NCBI RefSeq assembly: GCF_000772945.1
Contig: NZ_JPVN01000001.1
Span: 62,001 to 126,000 of the forward strand
Origin: Ureibacillus manganicus DSM 26584
GTDB taxonomy: Bacteria > Bacillota > Bacilli > Bacillales_A > Planococcaceae
Direction: 5' to 3'
DNA: 64,000 nucleotides
Position 1 is the first letter of the stretch. Each line of letters starts with the position of its first letter. The position numbers and the translations under genes are program-made. Positions 36,638-47,007 of the stretch are shown here, piece by piece. The notes beneath the pieces were generated by a model, which did no database searches, had not been told where the DNA came from, and saw only the letters and a program-made list of their open reading frames with translations.

Positions 36638-38003
36638 TAGTACTAGGATTCTCCTTTTTTTTGAATGCAGCAACGAAAAATCCATCACTGCCAAAGTCTT
36701 GTGGGAATACTTGTAGCATTCCTTCTTGTTGTTTTTGAAGTAGATTATTTGGCAAGTTTTCTATTGGCACTAGTTCCATTTCTGGATGTGACGCTAAAAA
36801 CTCATGAACTGTTCCTTCATTTTCTAATCGGTCTACAGTACACGTACTGTAAACTAAACGACCGCCAGTTTTTAAAACTTTCACAGCGTTATCTAATAAT
36901 TGCAATTGTATGTTGTGTAAACTTTCGAAATCTTCTTCACGTTTTGTATATTTAATGTCTGGTTTTCTTCGTGTAACGCCTAAACCAGAACAAGGTGCAT
37001 CGACAAGTATTGCATCATATGATTCCTTTTGAAGAAAATCAGCTGCATTTCTACCATCCACGGGGGCGGTTTGTATTATATTAATTCCTAGACGATTACT
37101 TGTTTCTTCGATTAAGTCTAACTTATGAGGATGGATATCTGTTGCTAAAATCGATCCTTCATTATTCATTTTTTCTGCTATATGTGTTGTCTTACCACCA
37201 GGTGCTGCACACATATCCAATACTCGATCACCAGATTTAGGATTTAAAACATTTGCAGGCATCATAGAGCTTTCATCTTGAATGGTGATGAAACCCTTTT
37301 TAAAGCATTCTGTATGTGTAACTTGTCCGCTAATAATATGAATACATTCAGGGATTAGATCACTCTTTTTTGCCGGAATCCCCTCTTCTTCAAGCATGTT
37401 TAATACATCTGGAACAGAGGATTTTAACGAATTTACTCTGACAGTTAACGTTGGAGGTACATTGTTTTCTTCCAACATCGCTGTAGTTTTTTCAATCCCA
37501 TAAGATTCGATTAATCTTTCAACTAACCATTCAGGGTGACTTGTTGCAATAGATAATCTTTTTGTAGGGTCTTGAATATCATCTAATGAACGTAAACCTT
37601 CTCTTTGAATAGAACGTAAAACACCGTTTACCATTGAGGAGATCCCTTTATGTCCTCTTTTTTTAGCAATTTCTACCGCTTCATTCACTGCAGCATGTGC
37701 TGGTATTCTAGACAGATAAACGACTTGGTACAATGAAAGACGTAAAAGCCATCTAACCCACAAATCAATTTTTGTACGAATAAAAGGTTCTAAATAAAAA
37801 TCTAAAGTATATTTATATTGCAAAGTACCGTACGTTATTTCTGTAAGTAATGCACGATCTTTTATATCAATTTTGTATTTTTTTATGGTTTGATTTAATA
37901 ATAAATTACTATATGCTTGATTTTTATCTACTGCTAAAAGAATAGTTAAAGCGGCATCTCGTACGTTACCATCCCAAATTGGCGCTTTCTTCTTTGATGT
38001 CAT
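36630..38003 (-). CDS. rsmB: 16S rRNA (cytosine967-C5)-methyltransferase
   Basis: The 457-residue protein has an N-terminal NusB-like RNA-binding domain (about 1-145) and a C-terminal SAM methyltransferase domain with [14 protein letters not shown], catalytic-loop DAPCSGLG and the nucleophile in [11 protein letters not shown]. It overlaps fmt by 4 bases and rlmN by 8, so it is part of a closely coupled translation-factor run. Confidence 0.96.
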   Translation of the reverse strand: MTSKKKAPIWDGNVRDAALTILLAVDKNQAYSNLLLNQTIKKYKIDIKDRALLTEITYGTLQYKYTLDFYLEPFIRTKIDLWVRWLLRLSLYQVVYLSRIPAHAAVNEAVEIAKKRGHKGISSMVNGVLRSIQREGLRSLDDIQDPTKRLSIATSHPEWLVERLIESYGIEKTTAMLEENNVPPTLTVRVNSLKSSVPDVLNMLEEEGIPAKKSDLIPECIHIISGQVTHTECFKKGFITIQDESSMMPANVLNPKSGDRVLDMCAAPGGKTTHIAEKMNNEGSILATDIHPHKLDLIEETSNRLGINIIQTAPVDGRNAADFLQKESYDAILVDAPCSGLGVTRRKPDIKYTKREEDFESLHNIQLQLLDNAVKVLKTGGRLVYSTCTVDRLENEGTVHEFLASHPEMELVPIENLPNNLLQKQQEGMLQVFPQDFGSDGFFVAAFKKKENPSTNG

Positions 38004-38941
38004 TCAAATCGGTCCCCAATCTGTAATTTCGAACCAGTCCCACGTAAATAATCTTCTGCTGTCATACGTTTTTTTCCTGCAGGTTGTAAATCAAGGATCG
38101 TCAAGGTTTTCCCATCACCAGTAACAATTTCAAATTGCTCCTTGTCAATTTTTACAACTGTACCAGGCTCTAAGTCTGAAGTTGTTACACCAACAGTTGC
38201 CCACCAAACTTTCACATTTTCTCCATTCAAAGTTGTATACGCAACTGGCCAAGGATGCAACCCGCGCACTTGGTTATAAATTGTGCGTGCATCATTTGAC
38301 CAATTAATACGCTCTTGTTCACGTGAAATGTTATGAGCAAAAGTTGCTTCATCATCAATTTGCGGTATTCGAGCATTTGTACCGGCAATTATTGTAGGTA
38401 ACGTCTCTTTCAATAGGTCACGACCTACGATACTCAATTTCTCAAATAGACCACCTGTATGATCCGTTTCTTCTATAGGAACTTCACTTTGAGATATAAT
38501 ATCGCCTGCATCTAGTTTTTCTGCCATATACATAATCGTAATACCAGTTTTAGTTTGTCCATCTACTATCGCTTGATGTATTGGTGCTCCACCACGATAT
38601 TTTGGTAATAAAGAAGCGTGAACATTAATGCAACCTAGAGTTGGTGCATCGAGTAATTCTTTAGGTAAAATTTGACCAAAAGCAGCAGTTACAACGATAT
38701 CTGGCTGTAAATTAATAATTTCTTGTAACTCTTCTGAATTACGAAGCTTTTCAGGTTGAATGACTGGCAAACCAAGACGTAAAGCTTCCTCTTTTACTGG
38801 CGGAGGAGTTAGTACTTTCTTTCTGCCAACAGGGCGATCAGGTTGAGTTACGACTGCTAAAATTTCATAACCTTCGTCATGCAACATCGTTAAAATCGGT
38901 ACTGAAAAATGAGGTGTTCCCATAAAAACAACCTTTGTCAT
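38000..38941 (-). CDS. fmt: Methionyl-tRNA formyltransferase
   Basis: Formylates initiator Met-tRNA. The start is placed at the ATG giving MTKVVFMGTPHFSVPIL (38941), one base after the def stop with GGAGGAG upstream; the ATG-like extension inside def is rejected. The 313-residue product has the hallmark HASLLPKYRGGAPI with the catalytic His and the folate-binding region, and the C-terminal OB domain. Confidence 0.96.
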   Translation of the reverse strand: MTKVVFMGTPHFSVPILTMLHDEGYEILAVVTQPDRPVGRKKVLTPPPVKEEALRLGLPVIQPEKLRNSEELQEIINLQPDIVVTAAFGQILPKELLDAPTLGCINVHASLLPKYRGGAPIHQAIVDGQTKTGITIMYMAEKLDAGDIISQSEVPIEETDHTGGLFEKLSIVGRDLLKETLPTIIAGTNARIPQIDDEATFAHNISREQERINWSNDARTIYNQVRGLHPWPVAYTTLNGENVKVWWATVGVTTSDLEPGTVVKIDKEQFEIVTGDGKTLTILDLQPAGKKRMTAEDYLRGTGSKLQIGDRFE

Positions 38942-38942
38942 T

Positions 38943-39434
38943 TTACTCCTCCTCCCCATACATTTCTTCTAATTCTTCTTCCGTAATAATGCGCTTAATT
39001 TTTGAATCGAACAACACACCGTCTAAATGGTCAATTTCATGTAAAACAGCACGAGCATCAAACCCTACTGCTTCTACTTCGTACACTCTACCTTCTCGGT
39101 CACACGCTTCAAATTTGACATAAGTGGGTCTTTCAACCTCACCAAATAGACCAGGGAAACTTAAACAACCTTCTATATCAACATCCTTACCTTCAACTTC
39201 AATGACAGTAGGATTAATCATTTCTAAAATTGCTCGATCTTCGCCCATCTCTACAATCGCTACTCTTAATGGGACGTTTATTTGTGGTGCTGCTATGCCG
39301 ACCCCATCGTATTCAACCATTGTGTCATATAAATCATCTAAAAGTTGTATGATGTCTTCGTTTATTTCCGTCACTTCTTGACACGGTTTTGTTAATATTT
39401 CTGCTGGATGTTTAACCACTTCTTTAATAGCCAT
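38943..39434 (-). CDS. def: Peptide deformylase
   Basis: Removes the formyl group from nascent proteins. The 163-residue protein has the three metal and active-site motifs: GVGIAAPQI, EGCLSFPG (Cys ligand) and HEIDHLDGVLF (two His ligands and catalytic Glu). It is paired with fmt, and follows priA after about 100 bases. Confidence 0.97.
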   Translation of the reverse strand: MAIKEVVKHPAEILTKPCQEVTEINEDIIQLLDDLYDTMVEYDGVGIAAPQINVPLRVAIVEMGEDRAILEMINPTVIEVEGKDVDIEGCLSFPGLFGEVERPTYVKFEACDREGRVYEVEAVGFDARAVLHEIDHLDGVLFDSKIKRIITEEELEEMYGEEE

Positions 39435-39537
39435 ATATTATAAACCTCTTTTCTAAAATCCAATTTCCTTTAGAGGAAAACGATGCTTAATCCTGGAGTC
39501 TCGCTGCGCTGTTCTTTGCAGAAAATTATGAATGTAG

Positions 39538-41958
39538 TTAAATCGATGAAGGATTTAAATCCACTGTCAGCTGAATTCCTTTTTTTATCCAATCAGATCT
39601 ATATATTTTTATTAATTGGATAAACGTATCGATCAAGTTTGGTTCCACCTTGTATTTTATCAAACATTGATATCGATATCTATTTTGTAGACGACTAATA
39701 CTTGACGCCGTTGGACCAATTATAGATACATTAAACGATAAATTAGACCGTAAATAGTCAACCGCTTTTCCTGCATATTCACTTGCCATTAATACATCCT
39801 CATGCGAAACCTGTATGAGGGCAAGATAATAGTAAGGCGGATAACCTGCTTGGTGCCTCGTCCACATTTCTCTTTCATAGAATGGTTCATATTGCTGATC
39901 TTTTGCAAGTTCGATTGCATAATGTTCTGGTGTATATGATTGGATAACTACTTCACCTGGCAATGTATGTCTCCCAGCGCGCCCACTTACCTGCGTTAAC
40001 AACTGAAACGTTTTTTCTGCAGAACGAAAATCTGGTAAATGAAGGGATGTATCTGCACTTAGTACTCCAACTAGAGTAATATTTGGAAAATCTAATCCTT
40101 TAGCAATCATTTGGGTCCCAAGTAAAATATCTGCATGTCCTTTTCCGAATTCCTCTAAAATACGCTCGTGAGATCCTTTTGTTTTCGTGGTATCTACGTC
40201 CATGCGCAGCACTCTAGCTTCAGGAAAAAGTTTAGCAATTTCTTCTTCCACCTTTTGTGTTCCTGTACCGAAATAGCGAATATGATCACTCTGACATTCT
40301 GGGCAAATGGTTGGAACTCGTTGTTCAAATCCACAATAATGACATTTAAGCTTTTCATTTGCACGATGATAGGTTAGAGATATATCGCAGTTTTCACATT
40401 GAACAACTGTTCCACAATCTCTGCACATAACGAAGGAGGAATATCCTCTACGATTTAAAAATAACACCATTTGCTCTTTTCTATCTAAACGAGTACGGAT
40501 GGCATCAACGAGTTTTTCTGAAAACATTGAACGATTACCATTTTTCAATTCTTCTCTCATATCAACAATTTCCACTTGCGGTAATAGAGAATGACTTACA
40601 GCACGGTTTTTTAATGTTAGTAACGTGTATACTTTTTTCTTAGCTCTTGCAAAGGATTCTAATGACGGCGTGGCACTTCCTAAAATGACTGGACATTGGT
40701 GAAACTTACTACGCCAAATCGCAACATCCCGCGCATGATATCTAGGTGTATCCTCTTGTTTATAAGTTGACTCATGTTCTTCATCTATAATTAGAATTCC
40801 TACATTTTCAAAGGGAGCAAATACAGCAGAACGAGCACCAACAACGACTTTTACTTTACCTTCGTGTATTTTTCGCCATTCATCGTATTTTTCACCGACA
40901 GATAATCCACTGTGCATAACGGCAACTAGTTCACCAAAACGCGAGCGAAATCGTTCAGTCATTTGTGGTGTTAATGAGATCTCTGGCACCAAAACGATTG
41001 CTTCTTTACCATCATTTAAACAATGTTCAATTGCTTGAAGATAGATTTCTGTTTTACCACTACCTGTAATTCCATGCAATAAAAACGTTTCAGAAGCTTG
41101 TTGTTCCATTGCATGAATGATTTGCTCTAGGGCGATGGATTGCTCATCCGTTAAATCAAGAAACCCTGTCTTCTTCACGTCTTTTGTAAAAACTTCACGA
41201 TACACTTCTTCTTGTATAAATTCAGCTGCGCCTTGTTCAATCACTGAATGTAGTACGGGATCAGAACAGTTTAATTTTTCTAATATATCTTTTGGATTGA
41301 AGATTTGACCAACATGCTCCATCATCCATTCGACAAGTTCTTTTTGCTTTTTTGCTCTATTAGAAATACTTTCATAAATCGTATGAAGTTCAGTTATTGA
41401 ATCTATAATTTTTACTTTACGAACTTCTTTTATTGTTCCTTTTTGTTTAACAACATTTTCTATTACAATTTGTTTTTGTTTTATAGCAATTTTTAGTTCG
41501 TGTAACAATTGATCCTTTTCAAACACATTATAATTGACCTTTTTTGTCTGCTTGAAATAGGGCTGTAGAAGAAATGATAGTTGTTCAACATTTACTTGTA
41601 AAACAGCAAATTTCTCGTATTTCGCCCTTAATGCAGAAGGTAACATTGCCTGCAGTACATCAATTTCGTAACAAATTGTGTCATGCTTGAGCCATTTTGA
41701 TAGTGTAAGCATTTCACTTGTCAGTACTGGTTCTATATCAAGAAGTTTGGCAATGGGCTTCATTTTTTCAATTGCAAAATCAGTTTCATTTTTTATAGAC
41801 ACTACAAACCCTAATACATTTCTTGGACCAAAAGGTACCTTTACGCGACTACCACTCTCGATTAAGTCTCTCATTTCCTCTGGTATTAAATAATCAAAGG
41901 GTCGATCAACAGGATATGCTGCCACATCCACGATTACTTCTGCGATACTACCATTCAT
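39538..41958 (-). CDS. priA: Primosomal protein N' (replication restart helicase PriA)
   Basis: 3'-5' helicase that reloads the replisome at abandoned forks. The 806-residue protein has an N-terminal DNA-binding domain, Walker A GITGSGKTE, DEEH box, GSATPSLES, and a zinc-binding insertion with paired cysteines (CRDCGTVVQCENC, CHYCGF, CPECQS), then QVSGRAGRH. Its ATG overlaps the coaC stop by 4 bases (ATGA). Confidence 0.97.
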   Translation of the reverse strand: MNGSIAEVIVDVAAYPVDRPFDYLIPEEMRDLIESGSRVKVPFGPRNVLGFVVSIKNETDFAIEKMKPIAKLLDIEPVLTSEMLTLSKWLKHDTICYEIDVLQAMLPSALRAKYEKFAVLQVNVEQLSFLLQPYFKQTKKVNYNVFEKDQLLHELKIAIKQKQIVIENVVKQKGTIKEVRKVKIIDSITELHTIYESISNRAKKQKELVEWMMEHVGQIFNPKDILEKLNCSDPVLHSVIEQGAAEFIQEEVYREVFTKDVKKTGFLDLTDEQSIALEQIIHAMEQQASETFLLHGITGSGKTEIYLQAIEHCLNDGKEAIVLVPEISLTPQMTERFRSRFGELVAVMHSGLSVGEKYDEWRKIHEGKVKVVVGARSAVFAPFENVGILIIDEEHESTYKQEDTPRYHARDVAIWRSKFHQCPVILGSATPSLESFARAKKKVYTLLTLKNRAVSHSLLPQVEIVDMREELKNGNRSMFSEKLVDAIRTRLDRKEQMVLFLNRRGYSSFVMCRDCGTVVQCENCDISLTYHRANEKLKCHYCGFEQRVPTICPECQSDHIRYFGTGTQKVEEEIAKLFPEARVLRMDVDTTKTKGSHERILEEFGKGHADILLGTQMIAKGLDFPNITLVGVLSADTSLHLPDFRSAEKTFQLLTQVSGRAGRHTLPGEVVIQSYTPEHYAIELAKDQQYEPFYEREMWTRHQAGYPPYYYLALIQVSHEDVLMASEYAGKAVDYLRSNLSFNVSIIGPTASSISRLQNRYRYQCLIKYKVEPNLIDTFIQLIKIYRSDWIKKGIQLTVDLNPSSI

Positions 41959-42512
41959 TGTTTGTTCGCTTCTTTTTCAAAATGTTCCACGACTAATTGA
42001 GTAATTTTTTCAGGCTCCTCTAAACGTCCTTTTCCAACATATCCACAAGCTAAATAACCTTCAGAAGGCTCGATAAATAAACAACCATCTTCTGATAATT
42101 GAGCAATATTGCGTTTAATTGCAGGATGATCATACATGTGAACATTCATAGCTGGAGCAATCCAAACTGGGCTTGTCGTTGCAAAATATGTAGTTGTTAC
42201 CATATCATCTGCAATTCCGTTGGCAAATTTGCCGATGATATTCGCTGTCGCTGGAGCTACAATCACTAAATCTGCCCAATCAGCTAAATCAATATGGGCG
42301 ATTTTACTTGAATCCTTTTCATCAAACGTATCAAAATAAACATCATTTTTTGACATCACTTGAAAGCTAAGAGGTGTTACAAATTTTTGTGCTGATTCTG
42401 TCATGATCACTTTTACGTTAAAGCCTGCTTGTGTAAGCTTACTTACAAGTGCTACCGCTTTATATACGGCAATTCCACCCGAAACACAAAGTAAAACATT
42501 TCGATTTTTCAT
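41955..42512 (-). CDS. coaC: Phosphopantothenoylcysteine decarboxylase (CoaC domain only)
   Basis: Flavoprotein that decarboxylates phosphopantothenoylcysteine in coenzyme A synthesis. The 185-residue protein covers only the CoaC half of the usual about 400-residue CoaBC fusion: VSGGIAVYKA at the N-terminus, the catalytic-His region AHIDLADWAD, PAMNVHMYDHP and the ACGYVGKGRLEEPE flap with the reactive cysteine. It then stops (EKEANKQ) exactly where the linker to CoaB would begin, and priA starts in the ATGA overlap. No CoaB sequence remains here, so phosphopantothenate-cysteine ligase must be encoded elsewhere. The standalone form is intact, not frameshifted. Confidence 0.93.
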   Translation of the reverse strand: MKNRNVLLCVSGGIAVYKAVALVSKLTQAGFNVKVIMTESAQKFVTPLSFQVMSKNDVYFDTFDEKDSSKIAHIDLADWADLVIVAPATANIIGKFANGIADDMVTTTYFATTSPVWIAPAMNVHMYDHPAIKRNIAQLSEDGCLFIEPSEGYLACGYVGKGRLEEPEKITQLVVEHFEKEANKQ

Positions 42513-42535
42513 AAATTTTCACCCTTTCAAATGAT

Positions 42536-42565
42536 AAGCTCCCAAAGAAATTTCTCCGGGAGCTT
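42536..42565 (-). terminator. Hairpin between rpoZ and coaC
   Basis: Stem AAGCTCCC / GGGAGCTT with a 14-base loop; the minus-strand tail TATCATTTG is weak, so it may attenuate rather than end transcription. Confidence 0.5.
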
Positions 42566-42596
42566 TAACTTCTGTCTATTAAGTAAATTGTATCAG

Positions 42597-42821
42597 TTAA
42601 ATTTCGTCTTGATAAATTGTTGATTCATCTTGTTTTTCTTTCATTAATGTACCAGCTGCGATTTCTTCTAAAGCTTTACCAACTGGTTTATAGGATACAT
42701 AAGTACCTAACTTTTCATTGCCTTCTTCTTGCATTTGACGCGCTCTTTTTGAAGCTAAGCTTACTAATGAATATTTTGAATCAATTTTATTTTTTAGTGA
42801 ATCGACTGATGGGTATAACAT
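42597..42821 (-). CDS. rpoZ: RNA polymerase omega subunit
   Basis: Small subunit that helps assemble RNA polymerase. The 74-residue protein has the conserved start [30 protein letters not shown] and [14 protein letters not shown]. It begins 4 bases after gmk, the usual gmk-rpoZ pair. Confidence 0.96.
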   Translation of the reverse strand: MLYPSVDSLKNKIDSKYSLVSLASKRARQMQEEGNEKLGTYVSYKPVGKALEEIAAGTLMKEKQDESTIYQDEI

Positions 42822-42825
42822 AAAT

Positions 42826-43446
<621 letters not shown>

Positions 43447-43485
43447 TTACAGTCTCCCTTCCTATAGTATTTACTATTCTTTCAC

Positions 43486-44361
43486 TTATTCAATATTTTG
43501 TACTTGTTCTCGCATTTTTTCTAATAAAGTTTTTGATTGTACAACTGCGACAGAACATTCAATTGACTGATTTTTTGACCCTATTGTATTAATTTCGCGC
43601 AAACATTCTTGCATTAAAAAATCAAGCTTTCGCCCGATCGATACATCCTCATTCAGTGTATCCACTAATTGTGAAAAATGACTTTCAAGACGATCCAATT
43701 CTTCAGAAATATCAATCCGTTCAGCAAACAAAGCAACTTCTGCAAGTATTCGATCATCCAAATCTTTAGAAACCGTAATTTCTTTCATTCGTTCAATTAG
43801 TTTCACACGATACTTTTCTACAGCCTGTGGTGAGAATTTCCGGATAATTTTTAGTTGTTCCATTAATTCATCCTTATATTGTAACAAAAACGTCTTTAAT
43901 TGTTTACCCTCAAGTTCTCGCATTTGAATTAATTGCTCTGCTGCCTCGTTTAGAGCACTTTGAGTAGCCAATTTTAGCTGTTCTATAGGGATTTCGCTTT
44001 TTTCATACAGTATTGCATTTTCTAAGGATAATATATCTTGCATGGACCAATTTTCTTCCATGGCAATTCTGCTACTTAGTTGTTCTTTAGCTCCTATGTA
44101 GGCTTCAATAACGGGCCAATTCACTTGAACATTGAAAGAAGATTGTTCTTCCATTTTTACATTAATAGTAATGTCTAATTTCCCACGACTTACAAGTTGT
44201 GATAGTTGTTTTTTAGCTAGCAACTCAATTTCAAGCCATTCTTTCGGAAATTTAGAATGGATTTCAAGAAAACGATGATTGACTGAACGAATTTCTACTG
44301 TTAGCTGGAAATCATCGGTTGTTGTGACACCTCTGCCAAAACCAGTCATACTACGAACCAA
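43486..44361 (-). CDS. yicC: YicC/YloC family endoribonuclease
   Basis: A 291-residue member of the YicC family (YloC in B. subtilis), starting MVRSMTGFGRG and ending with the conserved FLMQECLREINTIGSKNQS region and KTLLEKMREQVQN. The family has recently been described as endoribonucleases acting on small RNAs or mRNA. The start is TTG, with AAAGGTG 9 bases upstream. It heads the yicC-gmk-rpoZ-coaC-priA run. Confidence 0.93.
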   Translation of the reverse strand: MVRSMTGFGRGVTTTDDFQLTVEIRSVNHRFLEIHSKFPKEWLEIELLAKKQLSQLVSRGKLDITINVKMEEQSSFNVQVNWPVIEAYIGAKEQLSSRIAMEENWSMQDILSLENAILYEKSEIPIEQLKLATQSALNEAAEQLIQMRELEGKQLKTFLLQYKDELMEQLKIIRKFSPQAVEKYRVKLIERMKEITVSKDLDDRILAEVALFAERIDISEELDRLESHFSQLVDTLNEDVSIGRKLDFLMQECLREINTIGSKNQSIECSVAVVQSKTLLEKMREQVQNIE

Positions 44362-44463
44362 GGCTTGTCACACCTTTCTGTATAATTTTCAATTATAACA
44401 CATGTATTTTAAATTATAACTTATGAAATGGTAGAAATACACTCACTCCAACTTAAAAAACAT

Positions 44464-44487
44464 AACTCGACTCAAATAAGACGAGTT
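44464..44487. other. Small hairpin in the divergent yicC / rqcH region
   Basis: Stem AACTCG / CGAGTT followed on the minus strand by TATGTTTTTTAAG. It lies upstream of yicC and could act as a leader attenuator or as an insulator. The flank is like that of the hairpin at 9281. The region also holds TATAAT boxes for yicC near 44400. Confidence 0.4.
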
Positions 44488-44572
44488 GATGTCTTTTCTA
44501 ATGCGGATTTCCAATAACTTATACTTTATTACCCGCGAAAAATAATCGAGCATTTCGGTTGAAAGGAAAATC

Positions 44573-44603
44573 TTACACATCCTAGCGAAAAAAATTATAT
44601 AAT
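44573..44603 (+). promoter_or_regulatory. Probable rqcH promoter
   Basis: -35 TTACAC, then TATATA at 17 bases or TATAAT at 19 bases, about 40 bases before the rqcH start, which has an AACGAGGAA ribosome site. Confidence 0.5.
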
Positions 44604-44645
44604 GGAGTTTGATTATATAGAAATTATAGAAACGAGGAATCTATC

Positions 44646-46340
44646 ATGGCATTTGATGGATTATTTACATTAGCTTTATCAAAACAATTACAAAAACTTC
44701 AATCAGGACGTATTACTAAAATTCACCAGCCAAACGCACTTGAAGTCGTACTTCATATTCGTGCGGGAGGAGGAAATCATAAATTACTATTCTCGATTCA
44801 TCCTTCATATGCGAGAGTTCATTTAACAGAGCAACCAATTGATAATCCAAGTGAACCCCCAATGTTTTGTATGCTCCTTAGAAAACATATCGAGGGCGGA
44901 TTTATTCAATCAATTCAAACAGAAGCCTTTGAGCGGGTCATCTCTTTTGGGATTGAAAGTAAAAATGAAATCGGTGATACAATTTACCGTAAACTAACGA
45001 TTGAAATCATGGGACGCCACAGTAATCTAATATTAATTGACAGCGAGACAGATAAGATTATTGATAGTTTAAAGCATTTACCTCCGTCGGTGAATAGTTA
45101 TCGTACAGTTTTACCAGGACAGCCATATATTGCACCTCCTGAACAAAATAAAGTGATTCCAACAAGCATTTCTGATAATGAAGTAGGATCATTTTTCATG
45201 AGCGAAAAAACTGCCAAAGAAGTAGTAGATCACTTTAAAGGTTTTTCCATCATACATGCAAACGAGTTATTACACCGCATTAAAGATGGAGATGTTGTAG
45301 AAAACTTCCATACATTTATGGGGAAAATTGTTAATAGCAGCGAACCTACCTATCTAGAACTGAACGGGAAGACTTACTTTTCACCAACAAAATTAACACA
45401 TCTTTCGGAGCAAGGAACGACTTTTAATAGCTTAAGTGAATTATTGGATCGCGTCTACTATGCCCGGGCTGAAAGAGATCGCGTAAAACAGCAAGCTGGC
45501 GATCTTGAACGATGGCTACAAAACGAAGTCAATAAATTAAAACTGAAACTAAAAAAATTACAAAAAGATCTGGATAATGCTTCTAAATTAGATAAGTTTC
45601 AGCTTTATGGCGAACTATTAATGGCAAATCTATACAATTTTGAAAAAGGGTTAAAAGAAGTAACTGTGACTAATTATTACAGTGAGGAAGACGAGCAAAT
45701 TACGATTCCTTTAAGTGAAAGAAAGACTCCTATTGAAAATGCACAAAGTTATTATACAAAATATAACAAAGCAAAAAATGCCCTTGTAATGGTTCAAGAA
45801 CAAATTGAAAAAACAAAACAAGAAGTGGATTATTTTGAAATGTTGACTGCACAAGTTGAACAAGCTGCACCAGCTGACATTGAGGAAATTCGTGAAGAAC
45901 TTGCGGAGCAAGGATACTTGAGAATGCGTACTTCAAAGAAAAAGAAAAAGGTATCCAAGCCTGAGCCCGAAAAGTATGTTTCTTCTAGCGGCATTGGCAT
46001 TTCTGTTGGAAAAAACAATAAGCAAAATGATTATTTAACCTTTAAAATTGCAAAGAGAACAGATATTTGGCTACATACAAAAGACATTCCAGGTTCCCAC
46101 GTTGTTATTCATTCAAGTGAGCCAGATGAAACGACTTTATTTGAAGCAGCTACTTTAAGTGCTTACTTCAGTAAAGCGAGAGAATCATCCTCTGTTCCTG
46201 TAGACTATACAGAAATTCGCCAAGTGAAAAAGCCAAATGGTGCAAAACCAGGATTTGTTATTTATTTTGAACAAAAGACCTTGTTTGTGACACCAGATGA
46301 AGATCTCGTATTGAAATTAAAAACGAATAAACTTTCATAA
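44646..46340 (+). CDS. rqcH: Ribosome quality-control protein RqcH (YloA)
   Basis: Bacterial Rqc2/NEMF homologue. It binds stalled 50S subunits with peptidyl-tRNA and adds alanine tails that mark the nascent chain for degradation. The 564-residue protein has an NFACT-N domain (1-200, with MGRHSNLILID, the conserved Arg/His region), HhH and a long coiled coil at about 280-415 (KLKLKLKKLQKDLDNAS), then NFACT-R with FKIAKRTDIWLHTKDIPGSHVVI. It is often called a fibronectin-binding protein in older annotations. It is on the plus strand, divergent from yicC. Confidence 0.96.
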   Translation: MAFDGLFTLALSKQLQKLQSGRITKIHQPNALEVVLHIRAGGGNHKLLFSIHPSYARVHLTEQPIDNPSEPPMFCMLLRKHIEGGFIQSIQTEAFERVISFGIESKNEIGDTIYRKLTIEIMGRHSNLILIDSETDKIIDSLKHLPPSVNSYRTVLPGQPYIAPPEQNKVIPTSISDNEVGSFFMSEKTAKEVVDHFKGFSIIHANELLHRIKDGDVVENFHTFMGKIVNSSEPTYLELNGKTYFSPTKLTHLSEQGTTFNSLSELLDRVYYARAERDRVKQQAGDLERWLQNEVNKLKLKLKKLQKDLDNASKLDKFQLYGELLMANLYNFEKGLKEVTVTNYYSEEDEQITIPLSERKTPIENAQSYYTKYNKAKNALVMVQEQIEKTKQEVDYFEMLTAQVEQAAPADIEEIREELAEQGYLRMRTSKKKKKVSKPEPEKYVSSSGIGISVGKNNKQNDYLTFKIAKRTDIWLHTKDIPGSHVVIHSSEPDETTLFEAATLSAYFSKARESSSVPVDYTEIRQVKKPNGAKPGFVIYFEQKTLFVTPDEDLVLKLKTNKLS

Positions 46341-46345
46341 TTAGA

Positions 46346-46372
46346 CGTCCTGCTTGCAGGGCGGTTTTTTTA
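46346..46372 (+). terminator. Terminator of rqcH
   Basis: Stem CGTCCTGC / GCAGGGCG with a 2-base spacer (so the real loop opens a pair or more) followed by GTTTTTTTATTTT on the plus strand, 6 bases after the stop. Confidence 0.88.
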
Positions 46373-46479
46373 TTTTCCATTTCAAGTTTTAGGGAGATTT
46401 GTATCAATAAAAATAGGTTTGTTCGTGGGGAGGTGCTAATATATAATAAATGGTTTTAATACCCATTTCGAGGGGAGAT

Positions 46480-46884
46480 ATGAGGTTGAGTTCAATTCAA
46501 ATAAGTCATGCTTGTGCGATTCTACTTTCAACAATGTTCTTTCCATTGAGTCTTGTGATTATTGAATTTTTTGTTAGTGGGAATTTTTCAGGTGAAGGAT
46601 TTGCAATTGTTATGGCTATTGTAGGGCCTATCTTCTTTGTCATTGGACCAATTATCGGTATTATTGTTCATCTATTTAAGGTAAGAGATTTTTCTAAGAA
46701 GATTGCTGTTTATTCGATTGCAGGAATAATTTTAGGTTTGTGTTTTTACCTCTATATAAATAATGGAAATAATATTGGATGGTTTTTGTTTGCTGGACTG
46801 TTGATGACGATTATTTATTGTATAATTCAGTTCACAACTGAAAAAATGATAAGGAAGTTATTAATGAACAAAGGAATCGATTGA
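46480..46884 (+). CDS. Hypothetical membrane protein
   Basis: A 134-residue protein (starting MRLSSIQISHACAILL) with four predicted membrane helices: about 10-33, 43-68, 75-92 and 98-118, each made almost wholly of Ile, Leu, Phe and Val. No family is recognised. The ATG at 46480 is preferred because GAGGGGAG lies a few bases before it; an in-frame ATG at 46450 would add 10 residues. It stands between rqcH and the NERD gene, neither of which belongs to the conserved core order at this point. Function unknown. Confidence 0.7.
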   Translation: MRLSSIQISHACAILLSTMFFPLSLVIIEFFVSGNFSGEGFAIVMAIVGPIFFVIGPIIGIIVHLFKVRDFSKKIAVYSIAGIILGLCFYLYINNGNNIGWFLFAGLLMTIIYCIIQFTTEKMIRKLLMNKGID

Positions 46885-47007
46885 GTAAAATTTACTTTTC
46901 CTAGGTTTTGTTTTATTGAAATTATTATTTTGAATGGAGTTATTGATTTTTTCGCTTCCATCGATAACAATATTGATAGAATCAATGACAAAGGGTGTGG
47001 TTGAAAT

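Noticed and set aside
38943-39030. HEIDH in peptide deformylase as a novel protease motif
   Set aside because: It is the normal metal-binding motif of Def.
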